DNA from: Aminobacter anthyllidis
Lineage (GTDB): Bacteria > Pseudomonadota > Alphaproteobacteria > Rhizobiales > Rhizobiaceae
Direction: 5' to 3'
Assembly: GCF_018555685.1 (NCBI RefSeq)
Contig: NZ_JAFLWW010000002.1
Location: 124,001 to 188,000 of the forward strand
DNA length: 64,000 nt
Part shown: in pieces, positions 37,896 through 46,514 of the stretch
Position numbering within the stretch: position 1 is the stretch's first letter
Layout: each line of letters begins with the position of its first letter
The notes under the pieces: generated by a model
Seen by the model: the letters and a program-made list of their open reading frames with translations, nothing else
The model's database searches: none
Told to the model about the DNA's origin: nothing
Made by a program: the position numbers and the translations under genes

Positions 37896-38150
37896 TCAGC
37901 CGCCCGTCATCGGCGGAAACAGCGCGATCTCGCGTGCGCCCCCGATCAGCTCGCGGTGATCGACATGTTCCTGGTTGATCGCAACGCGGATCACCTCCGG
38001 GTGCTGCAGGGCGCTTTCGAACTCCTCGCCGCGCGACTTGAGCCACAGCAGCAGTTCCCTCACCGTCTTCACGTCGGCAGGCAATTCGACATCTTCCTCG
38101 GCCTTGCCTATCCGCTCGCGCACCCAGGCAAAATAGATGAGCTTGGTCAT
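37896..38150 (-). CDS. moaD: molybdopterin synthase sulfur-carrier subunit
   Basis: 84 residues with the ubiquitin-like MoaD fold, ending FPPMTGG. The C-terminal Gly-Gly is the site adenylated and converted to a thiocarboxylate. It acts with MoaE, encoded directly downstream. It follows the pgsA stop by four bases, giving the uvrC-pgsA-moaD-moaE order known in rhizobia. Confidence 0.93.
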   Translation of the reverse strand: MTKLIYFAWVRERIGKAEEDVELPADVKTVRELLLWLKSRGEEFESALQHPEVIRVAINQEHVDHRELIGGAREIALFPPMTGG

Positions 38151-38154
38151 GGTC

Positions 38155-38751
38155 TCATTCGTCCATGATGTGTTTCAGGCCGGCGCGGAAGTAGTCGTAG
38201 CCGGTATAGAGCGTCACAAGTGCCGCGATCCACAGCAGGACAAGACCGACCTGGGTGGTCAGCGGGAAGATCTTGTCGCCAGCCGGGCCGGCGAGCAGGA
38301 AGGCGATGGCCACCATCTGGATGGCCGTCTTCCACTTGGCAAGCTGGGTCACCGGCACGCTGACCTTCAGTGCGGCGAGATACTCGCGCAGGCCCGAGAC
38401 CAGGATTTCGCGGCACAGGATGATGATCGCCGCCCACAGCGACCAGCCGGCGATGCCGCCTCGATGGTCTGTATCGGCGGCAAGCAACAGCAGGCAGGTG
38501 GCGACGAGCAGCTTGTCGGCGATCGGATCGAGCATGCGACCGATGTTCGACGTCTGCTGCCAGGCGCGCGCCAGGTAGCCGTCGAGATAGTCGGTGACGC
38601 TTGCGGCAATGAAGATGACAAGCGCGCTCCAGCGGGCAAAGTCGCTCGACTTCAGGGTGCCTTCGAGGAAGAAGCACAATACGACCAGCGGCACTGCCAC
38701 GATGCGCGCGTAGGTCAGCATGTTGGGCAGATTGAATGCGCGCTGGGCCAT
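38155..38751 (-). CDS. pgsA: CDP-diacylglycerol-glycerol-3-phosphate 3-phosphatidyltransferase
   Basis: 198 residues. The N-terminal FNLPNMLTYARIVAVPLVVL helix and the CDP-alcohol signature DGYLARAWQQTSNIGRMLDP followed by IADKLL identify it, with several membrane segments. The enzyme makes phosphatidylglycerophosphate in the inner membrane. Its place downstream of uvrC and before moaDE supports the pgsA name over the second CDP-alcohol transferase at 22386. Confidence 0.9.
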   Translation of the reverse strand: MAQRAFNLPNMLTYARIVAVPLVVLCFFLEGTLKSSDFARWSALVIFIAASVTDYLDGYLARAWQQTSNIGRMLDPIADKLLVATCLLLLAADTDHRGGIAGWSLWAAIIILCREILVSGLREYLAALKVSVPVTQLAKWKTAIQMVAIAFLLAGPAGDKIFPLTTQVGLVLLWIAALVTLYTGYDYFRAGLKHIMDE

Positions 38752-38856
38752 GATCTCTTATGCTCTTTCGTCTGCCGTAGTGAAATCAGAACGGGGGCTC
38801 GGGGGTCAACTGTCTATCGATAGCCCGAGCGGACGCCGGACGACAATTCCCGTTGA

Positions 38857-40917
38857 TCACCCATTATCGTGAAAATGGTTGTAAACAAGGCGTGCGATGG
38901 ATTCCGAGATGCCCTCGACGGCCATCAGATCGTCGACAGCCGCCCGGCTCACCGCCTTCGCGGTACCAAATGCCAGAAGCAACGCCCGCTTGCGGCTCGG
39001 GCCGATGCCGCCGATCTCGTCGAGCGGGTTCTTGACCATCTCCTTCTTGCGCCGCGCCCGGTGCGAACCAATGGCGAAGCGATGCGCCTCGTCGCGCAGG
39101 CGCTGGACGAAATAGAGCACCGGATCGCGCACAGGCAGCGAGAACGAATCCTTGCCCCTGACGAAGAAACGCTCGCGCCCGGCCTCTCGATCCTGCCCCT
39201 TGGCAACGCCGATCGCAACGACGCGATCCTCGATGCCCAGTTCCACCAGCATGGCGCGTACAGCGGTCATCTGGCCCTGGCCGCCATCGATCAGGATCAC
39301 GTCCGGCCATGCTGGAAACGCGCCGGCATCCTCGACCGCATCCGCGTCAGGCTGTTCATCGCTGTGGTCCTTGAACAGCCTCGAAAAGCGCCGCTCCATG
39401 ACCTCGCGCATCATGCCGAAGTCGTCGCCCGGGGTAATGTCGGTCGAGCGAATGTTGAACTTGCGGTACTGGTTCTTGACGAAGCCTTCCGGCCCCGCGA
39501 CCACCATGCCACCAACGGCATTGGTGCCCATGATGTGGGAGTTGTCATAGACCTCGATGCGAACAGGCGGTTTCTCCAGCCCGAAGGTCTGGGCGAAACC
39601 TTCCAGTAGCCGTGCCTGCGTCGACGTCTCGGCAAGCCGGCGGCCGAGCGCCTCGCGGGCGTTCTGCACGGCGTGGTCGACGATGTCCTTCTTCTCGCCG
39701 CGTTGCGGCACCGAGATCGCCACCTTGTGCCCAGCGCGAGTGGAAAGCGCCTCGGCCAGCAATTCCTGCTCTTCGACCGAATGCGACAGCAGGATCGCTC
39801 GCGGACATGGTTTGTCGTCGTAGAACTGGGCCAGGAACGAGCCGAGCACCTCGGCCGCTTCCAGCGACGAGTCGGCCTTGGGGAAATAGGCACGGTTGCC
39901 CCAGTTCTGGCCGGTTCGGAAGAAGAACACCTGGATGCCGGTCTGCCCGCCTTCCTGGTGGATGGCGAAGACGTCCGCCTCGTCGATTGTCTGCGGGTTG
40001 ATGCCTTGATGGCTCTGGACGTGCGAAAGAGCGGCCAAGCGGTCACGATAGACGGCGGCGCGTTCGAAATCGAGCTCCTCGGCGGCGTGCTGCATCTGGC
40101 CCGAAATCTCGGTCTTCACCTTCTGGCTGCGACCGGAGAGGAAGTCCTTCGCTTCGCCAACCAGCTCGGCATAGCCTTCAGGCGAAATCTCGCCGGTGCA
40201 AGGCGCCGCACAACGCTTGATCTGAAACAGCAGGCACGGCCGCGTGCGATTTTCGAAGAACGAATCCGTACAGCTGCGCAGCAGGAAAGCGCGCTGCAGC
40301 GAATTGATCGTCCGGCCGACCGCCTGCGCCGACGCGAACGGCCCAAAATAGTCGCCGCCCTTGTGCGAGCGCGCGCCACGATGCTTGTAGATACCCGGCG
40401 CCGCATGGTCGCTGGTCAGCATGATGTAGGGGAACGACTTGTCGTCGCGCATCAGGACGTTGAAGCGCGGACGCAGGCGTTTGATCAGGTTTGCTTCAAG
40501 CAGCAGCGCCTCGATCTCGGTACGGGTGACGACGAACTCCATCGTCGCCGTCTCGCGCACCATCTTGCCGATGCGGTTGGTGTGGAAGCGCCCTTGCGCG
40601 TAGTTGGTGACGCGCTTCTTGAGGCTGCGTGCCTTGCCGACATAAAGCACGTCGCCGGCGGCGTTCATCATCCGGTAGACGCCCGGCGCATTGGGCAGGC
40701 GCTTGACGAGCGTCTGGATCACTTCGGCGCCGACCATGCCGTCGGCGTCGCCCGCATGCGCGCTCCAGTCGATCGCCGTGAACGGCAAGTCCGTACCAGC
40801 GGGTACAACGATCTCTTCCGCCGCCTCGTCGTCATCGAGCTCGGTGTCGGGCATGTCTGCGGCAGCCTTGCCGCCTTTTCCGGGGCTCGGCTTGATGTCT
40901 AGATGTCGAGGACTCAT
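38857..40917 (-). CDS. uvrC: excinuclease ABC subunit C
   Basis: ATG 40917 gives 686 residues; the track frame reaching 41193 overlaps the SDR gene and is not supported. An acidic leader of about 70 residues ([17 protein letters not shown]) precedes the GIY-YIG nuclease ([20 protein letters not shown]). Next come the UVR motif ([20 protein letters not shown]), the UvrC C-terminal nuclease domain ([34 protein letters not shown]) and the HhH region ([20 protein letters not shown]). It makes both incisions in nucleotide-excision repair. The overlap with the SDR stop at 40914-40917 couples them. Confidence 0.95.
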   Translation of the reverse strand: MSPRHLDIKPSPGKGGKAAADMPDTELDDDEAAEEIVVPAGTDLPFTAIDWSAHAGDADGMVGAEVIQTLVKRLPNAPGVYRMMNAAGDVLYVGKARSLKKRVTNYAQGRFHTNRIGKMVRETATMEFVVTRTEIEALLLEANLIKRLRPRFNVLMRDDKSFPYIMLTSDHAAPGIYKHRGARSHKGGDYFGPFASAQAVGRTINSLQRAFLLRSCTDSFFENRTRPCLLFQIKRCAAPCTGEISPEGYAELVGEAKDFLSGRSQKVKTEISGQMQHAAEELDFERAAVYRDRLAALSHVQSHQGINPQTIDEADVFAIHQEGGQTGIQVFFFRTGQNWGNRAYFPKADSSLEAAEVLGSFLAQFYDDKPCPRAILLSHSVEEQELLAEALSTRAGHKVAISVPQRGEKKDIVDHAVQNAREALGRRLAETSTQARLLEGFAQTFGLEKPPVRIEVYDNSHIMGTNAVGGMVVAGPEGFVKNQYRKFNIRSTDITPGDDFGMMREVMERRFSRLFKDHSDEQPDADAVEDAGAFPAWPDVILIDGGQGQMTAVRAMLVELGIEDRVVAIGVAKGQDREAGRERFFVRGKDSFSLPVRDPVLYFVQRLRDEAHRFAIGSHRARRKKEMVKNPLDEIGGIGPSRKRALLLAFGTAKAVSRAAVDDLMAVEGISESIARLVYNHFHDNG

Positions 40918-41678
40918 TCCACCATGCCTGTCACATCCGGCGTCTGCCAGGCAAGATGCTGTCCGCCATCGAGCGCGATCATCTGGCCGGTCACCGACCG
41001 CGACTGCCAGAGATAGCGAATCGTCGAGCCAAACTCCGTGAGAGCGGGCCCGTGTTTCAAAATCAGTCCGTCGAGTTGTGCGCCGAAGGCAGCGGCATCC
41101 TGGCGCGAGCTCGGCAGCGTCGGTCCGGGGCCGATGGCATTGACGCGGATGCGCGGCGCCAACGCCTGCGCCATCGTCCTGGTCGCCGCCCATAGCGCTG
41201 CCTTCGACAGCGAATAGGAGAAATACTGCGGCGTCGGCTTGAGCACGCGCTGGTCGATCATGTTGACGATGAGGCCTTCGGAACCCTCAGGCAGTGCTGC
41301 TGCGAAATTCTTCGCCAGCAGTGCCGGTGTCTTCACATGCAAGGCGAAGTGCCTGTCCCACACCTCCCAGCCGAAATCGGTGACCGAATCGACTTCGAAG
41401 ACAGAGGCGTTGTTGACGAGCAGCGTGATCGGCCCGAGCGCGGCGGTGGCATCGGCGACCAGTCCATCCACCGCAGCCATGTCGGCAAGGTCGGCTTGCA
41501 CCACCACTGCCCTGCCGCCGCCGGCATTGATGGTCGCGGCAAGATCATCGGCCGCCTTGCGCGCGTGGTTGCAATGGATGGCAACGCCAAAGCCATGCGC
41601 GGCAAGGTCTTCGACGATCGCGCGGCCGATGCGCTTGGCCCCACCCGTCACCAGCACGTTGCCTGCCATGTCAGCCAT
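40914..41678 (-). CDS. SDR-family oxidoreductase (pteridine/FolM-like)
   Basis: 254 residues, short-chain dehydrogenase/reductase. The cofactor motif is [11 protein letters not shown] with downstream LVNNASVFE, and the catalytic Y-x3-K is in [20 protein letters not shown]. The [10 protein letters not shown] form resembles pteridine reductases of the FolM type, so a dihydropterin or dihydrofolate substrate is possible, but this is inference. It lies upstream of uvrC with a four-base overlap. ATG 41669 is an alternative start. Confidence 0.85.
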   Translation of the reverse strand: MADMAGNVLVTGGAKRIGRAIVEDLAAHGFGVAIHCNHARKAADDLAATINAGGGRAVVVQADLADMAAVDGLVADATAALGPITLLVNNASVFEVDSVTDFGWEVWDRHFALHVKTPALLAKNFAAALPEGSEGLIVNMIDQRVLKPTPQYFSYSLSKAALWAATRTMAQALAPRIRVNAIGPGPTLPSSRQDAAAFGAQLDGLILKHGPALTEFGSTIRYLWQSRSVTGQMIALDGGQHLAWQTPDVTGMVE

Positions 41679-42094
41679 TCAGTTGTCCTCTCACGCTATC
41701 ACCTGCTTCCGCTGAGGCAGATTTTGGCTACCTCTTGGTAACCTATGTAAAAAGCCGTTCATCGATCTGGCGGCAATGTGGCGAAAGCCAGTGGTGCTGC
41801 CCAAAAACCTGCCCGCGAAGCAGGCTGGCATGCGAGATATAGAACGCCCAACCCCTTGTACCAAGCGGCTTGCGGCAAATGGCTGGCAAAGCTCCTGACA
41901 CGGCTGTTGCACGCATGCAACGTCACGCTTCAGCCTCATTTGCGCCGGGCAATCACCCAACTTCAGGTTCGGTTCAGCCGCATTTCGACACGACATTCGG
42001 AACTGTTCGGCGCCCAGCCCGTTTCTCCCCCCGGACGGGCTAGGGGCGCCAGTTGAAAAAGAGCCAGTGTCTAGTTGGCTTAAGGAGTAAAACA
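41679..42094 (+). other. intergenic region and 5' leader of the outer-membrane protein gene
   Basis: This gap of 416 bases holds no supported gene. It must contain the promoters of the leftward SDR operon and of the outer-membrane protein gene. A strong hairpin (described separately) occupies 42009-42050. A ribosome site TAAGGAG (42081-42087) precedes the ATG at 42095. No promoter boxes could be called with confidence. Confidence 0.5.
42009..42050 (+). promoter_or_regulatory. large hairpin in the 5' leader of the outer-membrane protein mRNA
   Basis: GGCGCCC (42009-42015) and AGCCCGT (42016-42022) pair with ACGGGCT (42035-42041) and GGGCGCC (42044-42050), leaving a two-base bulge and a 12-base C-rich loop. 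The 14-base-pair stem ends about 30 bases before the ribosome site and no T tract follows. It is probably an RNA stability or translation element of a highly expressed gene, in the manner of the ompA leader, rather than a terminator. Confidence 0.65.
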
Positions 42095-42754
42095 ATGACT
42101 GCCATTCTCAAGCACGCTCGTCCGCTGGCTGCGGCGTTCGGCCTGATCGCCCTGGCTTCGATGCCTGCATTCGCTGCCGACGTCGTCATGGAAGAGCCGC
42201 CGGCACCTGCCGCGCCGATGGAACAGCCCCCGCTCAACACCTGGTCGGGCCCCTACGCCGGTGTCACGCTTGGCTACGGCTTCAGCGGTGAAGCTGACGC
42301 TGCCGGCAACAAGATCGGCACCAGCGGCTTCCTCGGCGGTGCTTTCGCTGGTTACAACTACCAGATGGAAAACTTCGTCATCGGCGCTGAAGGCGACCTC
42401 GGCTACAGCGGCGTCGAAGGCGACAACGCCGGCACCTCGGTGAAGAACGGCTTCGAAGGCTCGCTGCGTGCCCGTCTCGGCTACGTCGTGACGCCTGACA
42501 TCCTGCTCTATGCAACGGCCGGTGGCGCTGGCGCGCAGGTCAAGGCGACGCAGGGCGGCATCGAAGACAAGAACACCATGCTCGGCTGGACCGCTGGCGT
42601 CGGCACCGACGTCAAGCTCACCGAGTCGGTCTTCGGCCGCGTCGAGTATCGCTACACCGACCTCGGCAGCGACACTTTCTCGCTGGGCGCAGGCAACACC
42701 GAAATCTCGAACAAGGATCACCGCATCCAGTTCGGCGTCGGTATGAAGTTCTGA
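42095..42754 (+). CDS. Omp25/RopB-like outer-membrane beta-barrel protein
   Basis: 219 residues from ATG 42095. A signal peptide (MTAILKHARPLAAAFGLIAL ... FAADV) is followed by a short proline- and glutamate-rich stretch (MEEPPAPAAPMEQPP). An eight-strand barrel comes next, beginning WSGPYAGVTLGYGFSG and ending with the aromatic DHRIQFGVGMKF. C-terminal phenylalanine is the outer-membrane assembly signal. These proteins are abundant surface barrels in Brucella and rhizobia. The 5' hairpin and a terminator after the gene suggest strong monocistronic expression. Confidence 0.92.
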   Translation: MTAILKHARPLAAAFGLIALASMPAFAADVVMEEPPAPAAPMEQPPLNTWSGPYAGVTLGYGFSGEADAAGNKIGTSGFLGGAFAGYNYQMENFVIGAEGDLGYSGVEGDNAGTSVKNGFEGSLRARLGYVVTPDILLYATAGGAGAQVKATQGGIEDKNTMLGWTAGVGTDVKLTESVFGRVEYRYTDLGSDTFSLGAGNTEISNKDHRIQFGVGMKF

Positions 42755-42775
42755 TCCTAGCGATCAGCACAAACG

Positions 42776-42804
42776 AAAAAGCCGGGCTCGCGCCCGGCTT
42801 TTTT
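42776..42804 (+). terminator. intrinsic terminator after the outer-membrane protein gene
   Basis: AAAAAGCCGGGC (42776-42787) pairs with GCCCGGCTTTTTT (42792-42804) around a TCGC loop. Perfect stem and T run, 22 bases after the stop codon. The A run on the left side would also help terminate the convergent FkbM gene. Confidence 0.92.
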
Positions 42805-42836
42805 GTTGGTTTGGGTTAGGTCTGAAAGAGCCAGGA

Positions 42837-43535
42837 CTACAGGCTCCAAACCCGCCGTTTTCTGACAAACAGCTGGTCGCCATGCGAGGGCGGACGACGA
42901 AGTTCAACGAACCCGTGCTGCCTTAGATACGCTCCCAATTCCGGCTGAAGGACACCGCCTTCGTAAAACTGGGCTTGCGAAACCTCGACGATCACGGCCT
43001 TGGCTCCGGCCAGCAGCGATTTCGCGCCTTTCAGCACCAACAGTTCAGCGCCTTGCACATCCGCTGCAATGAGATCCGCGTTCTGAAAGCCGTTTGCGAT
43101 GGCAATGTTGTCGAGCGTATCTGTGCCGACCTCCTCCATTGAGCCGCTCTCTGCGACATGCGGCCATGTTTCCCGAAAGAGCGGTGTGGCGGCGAAAACA
43201 GAACTTGACGCACCTTCATTGGTGAAATGCCGAAGGGTCACCGCCTGGCCGCCCTTGTCGGAAGCAAACGAATTGACTGCGACGTGCCGCGTTGCCGCAC
43301 CGCTGGGTCGAGCCAACCGCGCTAAAAGTTCGCGATAAGTGTCCGAGGATGCCTCGACCCACAGCACGTCGCTGAACCCCAGAGCCTCGTAGGCCTCTCG
43401 TTCCTCGGCATAGTGCGCCCCGACATGAATAGCCGTCCTTATGCCCAGCTTTTTGCTGAGGCCATCTTTCAGCAGCTCGAGCGGTTCTCGATGCCTTTCC
43501 AGATAACCAAATGGCTTGAGCAGCTTCTTGAACAT
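42837..43535 (-). CDS. FkbM-family methyltransferase
   Basis: 232 residues. The SAM-binding region of FkbM methyltransferases is visible as IHVGAHYAEEREAYEALGFS, then VLWVEASSDTYRELL. The typical DNIAIANGFQNADLIAADVQ GAELLVLKGAK segment follows, where the acidic DVQGAE motif is diagnostic. The enzyme probably O-methylates a sugar of LPS, exopolysaccharide or a natural product. It is divergent from a GT11 fucosyltransferase gene, with which it may share a surface-glycan pathway. Confidence 0.88.
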   Translation of the reverse strand: MFKKLLKPFGYLERHREPLELLKDGLSKKLGIRTAIHVGAHYAEEREAYEALGFSDVLWVEASSDTYRELLARLARPSGAATRHVAVNSFASDKGGQAVTLRHFTNEGASSSVFAATPLFRETWPHVAESGSMEEVGTDTLDNIAIANGFQNADLIAADVQGAELLVLKGAKSLLAGAKAVIVEVSQAQFYEGGVLQPELGAYLRQHGFVELRRPPSHGDQLFVRKRRVWSL

Positions 43536-43696
43536 GCTTGACCCCGATCGGACGGACTTGATGCTAAAGCCAGTAAGCCAGTGCCGGTTGAATGGAAATG
43601 ACGTTCGACCATGCGATCAGTCATCCACGGCATCCTTATTTGATTTCTATGGCAAGCGCTGTCACTAAGCGGCAAATCACGGTGGTTCGACAACTC

Positions 43697-44572
43697 ATGA
43701 AGCGGCAAATCGTCAGCAAGATCTTTGGCGGCCTGGGCAACCAGATGTTCCAGTTCGCCATGGGCCGTGCCATGGCGATTCGCAGCCAAAGCGCTCTGCT
43801 GCTCGATACCAGATGGTTCGACACGGCACCGTCAGTCACCTTCCGGCTCGGACATTTCAATATCGGGCCGGCTGTGACCTCCGGCACGCTGCCGCCGCGG
43901 CGGAGGCAGGAGCGGCTGCGTTATTATCTCTGGCACGCATCGGGACGCTTCCCGCGTCGCCTAAAGGAGAACGGCCTCGGTTTCGATGCCGACATGGTTG
44001 CGCCTCGCACCAACCTCTGGCTCGACGGCTACTGGCAATCAGAGCGCTACTTCGCCGACTGCATCGACACGATTCGTGACGATTTCCGCATCGTCACGCC
44101 GCCCAGCGACGAAAACGCGAAACACCTCGCCGCCATCGCCGCCTGTCCTGCGATCTCGCTGCATGTCCGGCGCGGCGACTATCTGCTGCCGGAAAACCAG
44201 GCGCTGTTTGCCGCCTGCTCGAAGCAATATTACGCAAAAGCCGTGGATCTGATGGCGTCGAAAATGGCGGAAGAGCCCGTCATCTATGTCTTCTCCGACG
44301 ATCCCGACTGGGCCCGCGACAACCTCTCCTTCCCGGTCGAGAAACGGGTGATGGGCCACAATGGCCGTGACGCCGACTATGAGGACATGCGCCTGATGAG
44401 CGCATGCCGCAACCACATCATCGCCAACTCCAGCTTTTCCTGGTGGGGCGCATGGCTCAATCCAGCGCCCGACAAGATCGTCATCGGGCCGGCGTCGTGG
44501 TTCGCCGATTCGTCCGCAAGCAATCCCGATATCCTGCCCGATAGCTGGCTGAAGCTGTCCAACCAGGCTTGA
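43697..44572 (+). CDS. alpha-1,2-fucosyltransferase (GT11 family)
   Basis: ATG 43697 fits the family start (MKRQIVSKIFGGLGNQMFQF), giving 291 residues; ATG 43592 would add 35 residues. GT11 motifs are seen: the N-terminal GGLGNQMFQFAMGRAMA, the HVRRGDY motif in ISLHVRRGDYLLP (donor binding), and the C-terminal ANSSFSWWGAWLNPAPDKIV. It transfers fucose from GDP-fucose to the 2-position of a galactose-like acceptor, on a cell-surface glycan. Divergent from FkbM, it may be part of a horizontally acquired glycan-modification pair. The acceptor is unknown. Confidence 0.88.
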   Translation: MKRQIVSKIFGGLGNQMFQFAMGRAMAIRSQSALLLDTRWFDTAPSVTFRLGHFNIGPAVTSGTLPPRRRQERLRYYLWHASGRFPRRLKENGLGFDADMVAPRTNLWLDGYWQSERYFADCIDTIRDDFRIVTPPSDENAKHLAAIAACPAISLHVRRGDYLLPENQALFAACSKQYYAKAVDLMASKMAEEPVIYVFSDDPDWARDNLSFPVEKRVMGHNGRDADYEDMRLMSACRNHIIANSSFSWWGAWLNPAPDKIVIGPASWFADSSASNPDILPDSWLKLSNQA

Positions 44573-44602
44573 GCGAAGGCGACAGGCCGCTGCCCCGGCG
44601 TC

Positions 44603-45202
44603 TCAACCTTGCGGGATCACGGCCTTCAACTCCGGGAACTTCTCGTCGAAGCGGGTGGCCCAGCGCTTGAGACGCGGACGACCCTTGTCCCACTTGCCAG
44701 CGAAGCGCAGGTCCATGTAGCCGATCGTGGCACGCAGTGCGATCTGGCCGGCCGTGATCGACTTCGGCAATTTCGGCGGATTGGCGTTGAGCAGGTCGAG
44801 CGCCCGCGCCACCTTCAACCACTGCTTGTCAATCCAGGGCTGGTGGATGATCTCCTCCGGACGCGAGCGGCGCTCGTAGATGATCGCCAGCAGGCAGTCG
44901 CAGATGCCGTCGGCCAAGGCTTCCAGCCGTTCGGCATCAAGCCGCTTTTCGGCGTTGCGCGGGAACAGCTTGTTGCCTGAAAGCCGGTTCAGATACTGGG
45001 TGATGACACGGCTGTCGTAGATGCTCTCACCCTCGTCGGTGATCCAGACCGGAATCTTGCCGAGCGGATTGGCATCCGTCAGCAGCGCCGGTTGCGGGCC
45101 GGTCTCGACGGTAACGGATTCGACCGGAATGCCGGCGTAAGCTGCGGCCATGCGCACCTTGGCGCTGTAGGGTGAAGCGGAAGAATAGAAGAGTTTCGGC
45201 AT
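44603..45202 (-). CDS. glutathione S-transferase family protein
   Basis: 199 residues. The thioredoxin-like domain begins MPKLFYSSASPYSAKVRMAA, with the SASPYSAKV catalytic Ser/Tyr region and NPLGKIPVWITDEGESIYDS binding glutathione. The helical C-terminal domain includes YMDLRFAGKWDKGRPRLKRW. The SPYSAKVR start resembles YibF-type GSTs. The substrate is unknown. The gene converges with the fucosyltransferase. Confidence 0.85.
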   Translation of the reverse strand: MPKLFYSSASPYSAKVRMAAAYAGIPVESVTVETGPQPALLTDANPLGKIPVWITDEGESIYDSRVITQYLNRLSGNKLFPRNAEKRLDAERLEALADGICDCLLAIIYERRSRPEEIIHQPWIDKQWLKVARALDLLNANPPKLPKSITAGQIALRATIGYMDLRFAGKWDKGRPRLKRWATRFDEKFPELKAVIPQG

Positions 45203-45300
45203 GAGGGTCCCCTATGGCGCGGGCGACCATATCAGCAAGTGATGCTGCGGCAACACGCTGCCGGCAGAATCCGGGGCGCCAGAACCAAGGGTAGGCAGTA

Positions 45301-45999
45301 TCAGCGGCCACGCACTGGCGGCATCACCACCTTGTCGAGCCGGCAGCTGCGGCGATCGATCTCTGGACAGGCACGGAACTCGAGATCCTTGCTCATGCAA
45401 ATGCGCACCTCGCGCAGGTAGCGCCGGTCGCAGGTAACCGCGACCGAATCGGCTGACATTGTGGGATTGGACTGCAGGAAGGCGTGCTCGGCCTGATCAG
45501 GCGGCAGGGTGCTGTAGCTATCGAGGCGCTTGAATTCCTGAGGAATTTCGACCTTCTCGCGCGCAACCCGCAGCACCTTGAAATAGTCGTCCTGGCTGAG
45601 CCCTGTGCAGGTGCCATGCTTGCGCCATTGATGGCGGATCAGGCCAGCCGACGGCATCAGGTCGTAGAGGCTGCGCAGCCTGTCGCTCGAAACGTCGCTG
45701 TTGTTGGTCGGGCAGCTCTCGGGAAAACCGCGCTCATATTGCGGCCACAGGCCATGAACGACGAACGCATAGGGGCGGCCGGCGCGGCATTGCTGGCCGT
45801 TGGCCTGCTCGCCCTCGGCCTCGCAATAACTCGGCGACCACGACAGAGCCAGGACGTAGAAGTCAAAGCCTTCGCCACGCGGCACCGCTGCTTCAGCCGC
45901 AGGCGCCGCCTTGGTTTCGCTCGCTTTGTCTTCGGACGGTGCACAAGCGGAAAGGGCGAGCAATGCGACCGCCGCGAATGCCCGAGCCGCCATTTTCAT
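45301..45999 (-). CDS. secreted ribonuclease T2 family protein
   Basis: 232 residues. The N-terminus (MKMAARAFAAVALLALSACA) has a lipobox-like LSAC, so it is probably exported and lipid-anchored. The two catalytic signatures of RNase T2 are present: CAS1 FVVHGLWPQYE and CAS2 RHQWRKHGTCTG, each with its histidine. Cysteines match the conserved disulfide pattern. It degrades RNA in the periplasm or outside the cell, supplying phosphate and nucleosides. It lies 18 bases after a small secreted protein gene and may be cotranscribed. Such genes are uncommon in alphaproteobacteria outside some rhizobia. Confidence 0.92.
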   Translation of the reverse strand: MKMAARAFAAVALLALSACAPSEDKASETKAAPAAEAAVPRGEGFDFYVLALSWSPSYCEAEGEQANGQQCRAGRPYAFVVHGLWPQYERGFPESCPTNNSDVSSDRLRSLYDLMPSAGLIRHQWRKHGTCTGLSQDDYFKVLRVAREKVEIPQEFKRLDSYSTLPPDQAEHAFLQSNPTMSADSVAVTCDRRYLREVRICMSKDLEFRACPEIDRRSCRLDKVVMPPVRGR

Positions 46000-46017
46000 C
46001 GTTGAAGGCCAGTCGCC

Positions 46018-46461
46018 TCAGCGCAGGACGCGGCAACGTCCGTTGTAGACGTACCAGCGGTCGAAGCCGGAAACACAGAACTCGACATTGTCGCCGATCG
46101 AGGCAAAGCCCATGCCTTCCTCGATCAGGTACCAGATGTCGCGGTCAGCGCCATCGGAGAGAACCACTGTCGCGCCGCAATAACGGCGGCCGATCGGATG
46201 GTTCTCATCGGCCGGCAGATAGCGGTGTTCATGGATGCGCTGGAAGTCGGTGATGGCGACCTGCGGCAGGTTCGGCACATGGCGAACCTGATAGCTGAAC
46301 CGGCTGGTGATGCGATTGAGCACCGAGGCGTTGCCGCAGATACCCGGGTCGGAATAATCGCTGCCGACGGAAAGATCGGCTGCCTGCGCAGAGCCTGCGC
46401 CCAGTCCGGCCGCTCCGAGGCCAATCATTGCGGCAAAGATGGTGCTGGCGACGCGACTCAT
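46018..46461 (-). CDS. small secreted cysteine-containing protein of unknown function
   Basis: ATG 46461 gives 147 residues with a signal peptide (MSRVASTIFAAMIGLGAAGL ... AQAAD); the frame extends upstream but without a likely start. The mature part has four cysteines (CGNAS, RRYCGA, EFCVSG, GRCRVLR), suggesting two disulfides, and polar aromatic segments such as ADRDIWYLIEEGMGFA. I do not recognise a named family. It ends 18 bases before the RNase T2 gene, so both products probably reach the periplasm together. Confidence 0.75.
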   Translation of the reverse strand: MSRVASTIFAAMIGLGAAGLGAGSAQAADLSVGSDYSDPGICGNASVLNRITSRFSYQVRHVPNLPQVAITDFQRIHEHRYLPADENHPIGRRYCGATVVLSDGADRDIWYLIEEGMGFASIGDNVEFCVSGFDRWYVYNGRCRVLR

Positions 46462-46514
46462 GGTTCCCACTCCAAGGCTTGTGCAACGCAGTTTGCGGTT
46501 TCGCCGCGCTCCGG

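Noticed and set aside
38818-38856. Possible small gene between uvrC and pgsA
   Set aside because: No open frame with a ribosome site of useful size; the gap appears to be untranslated.
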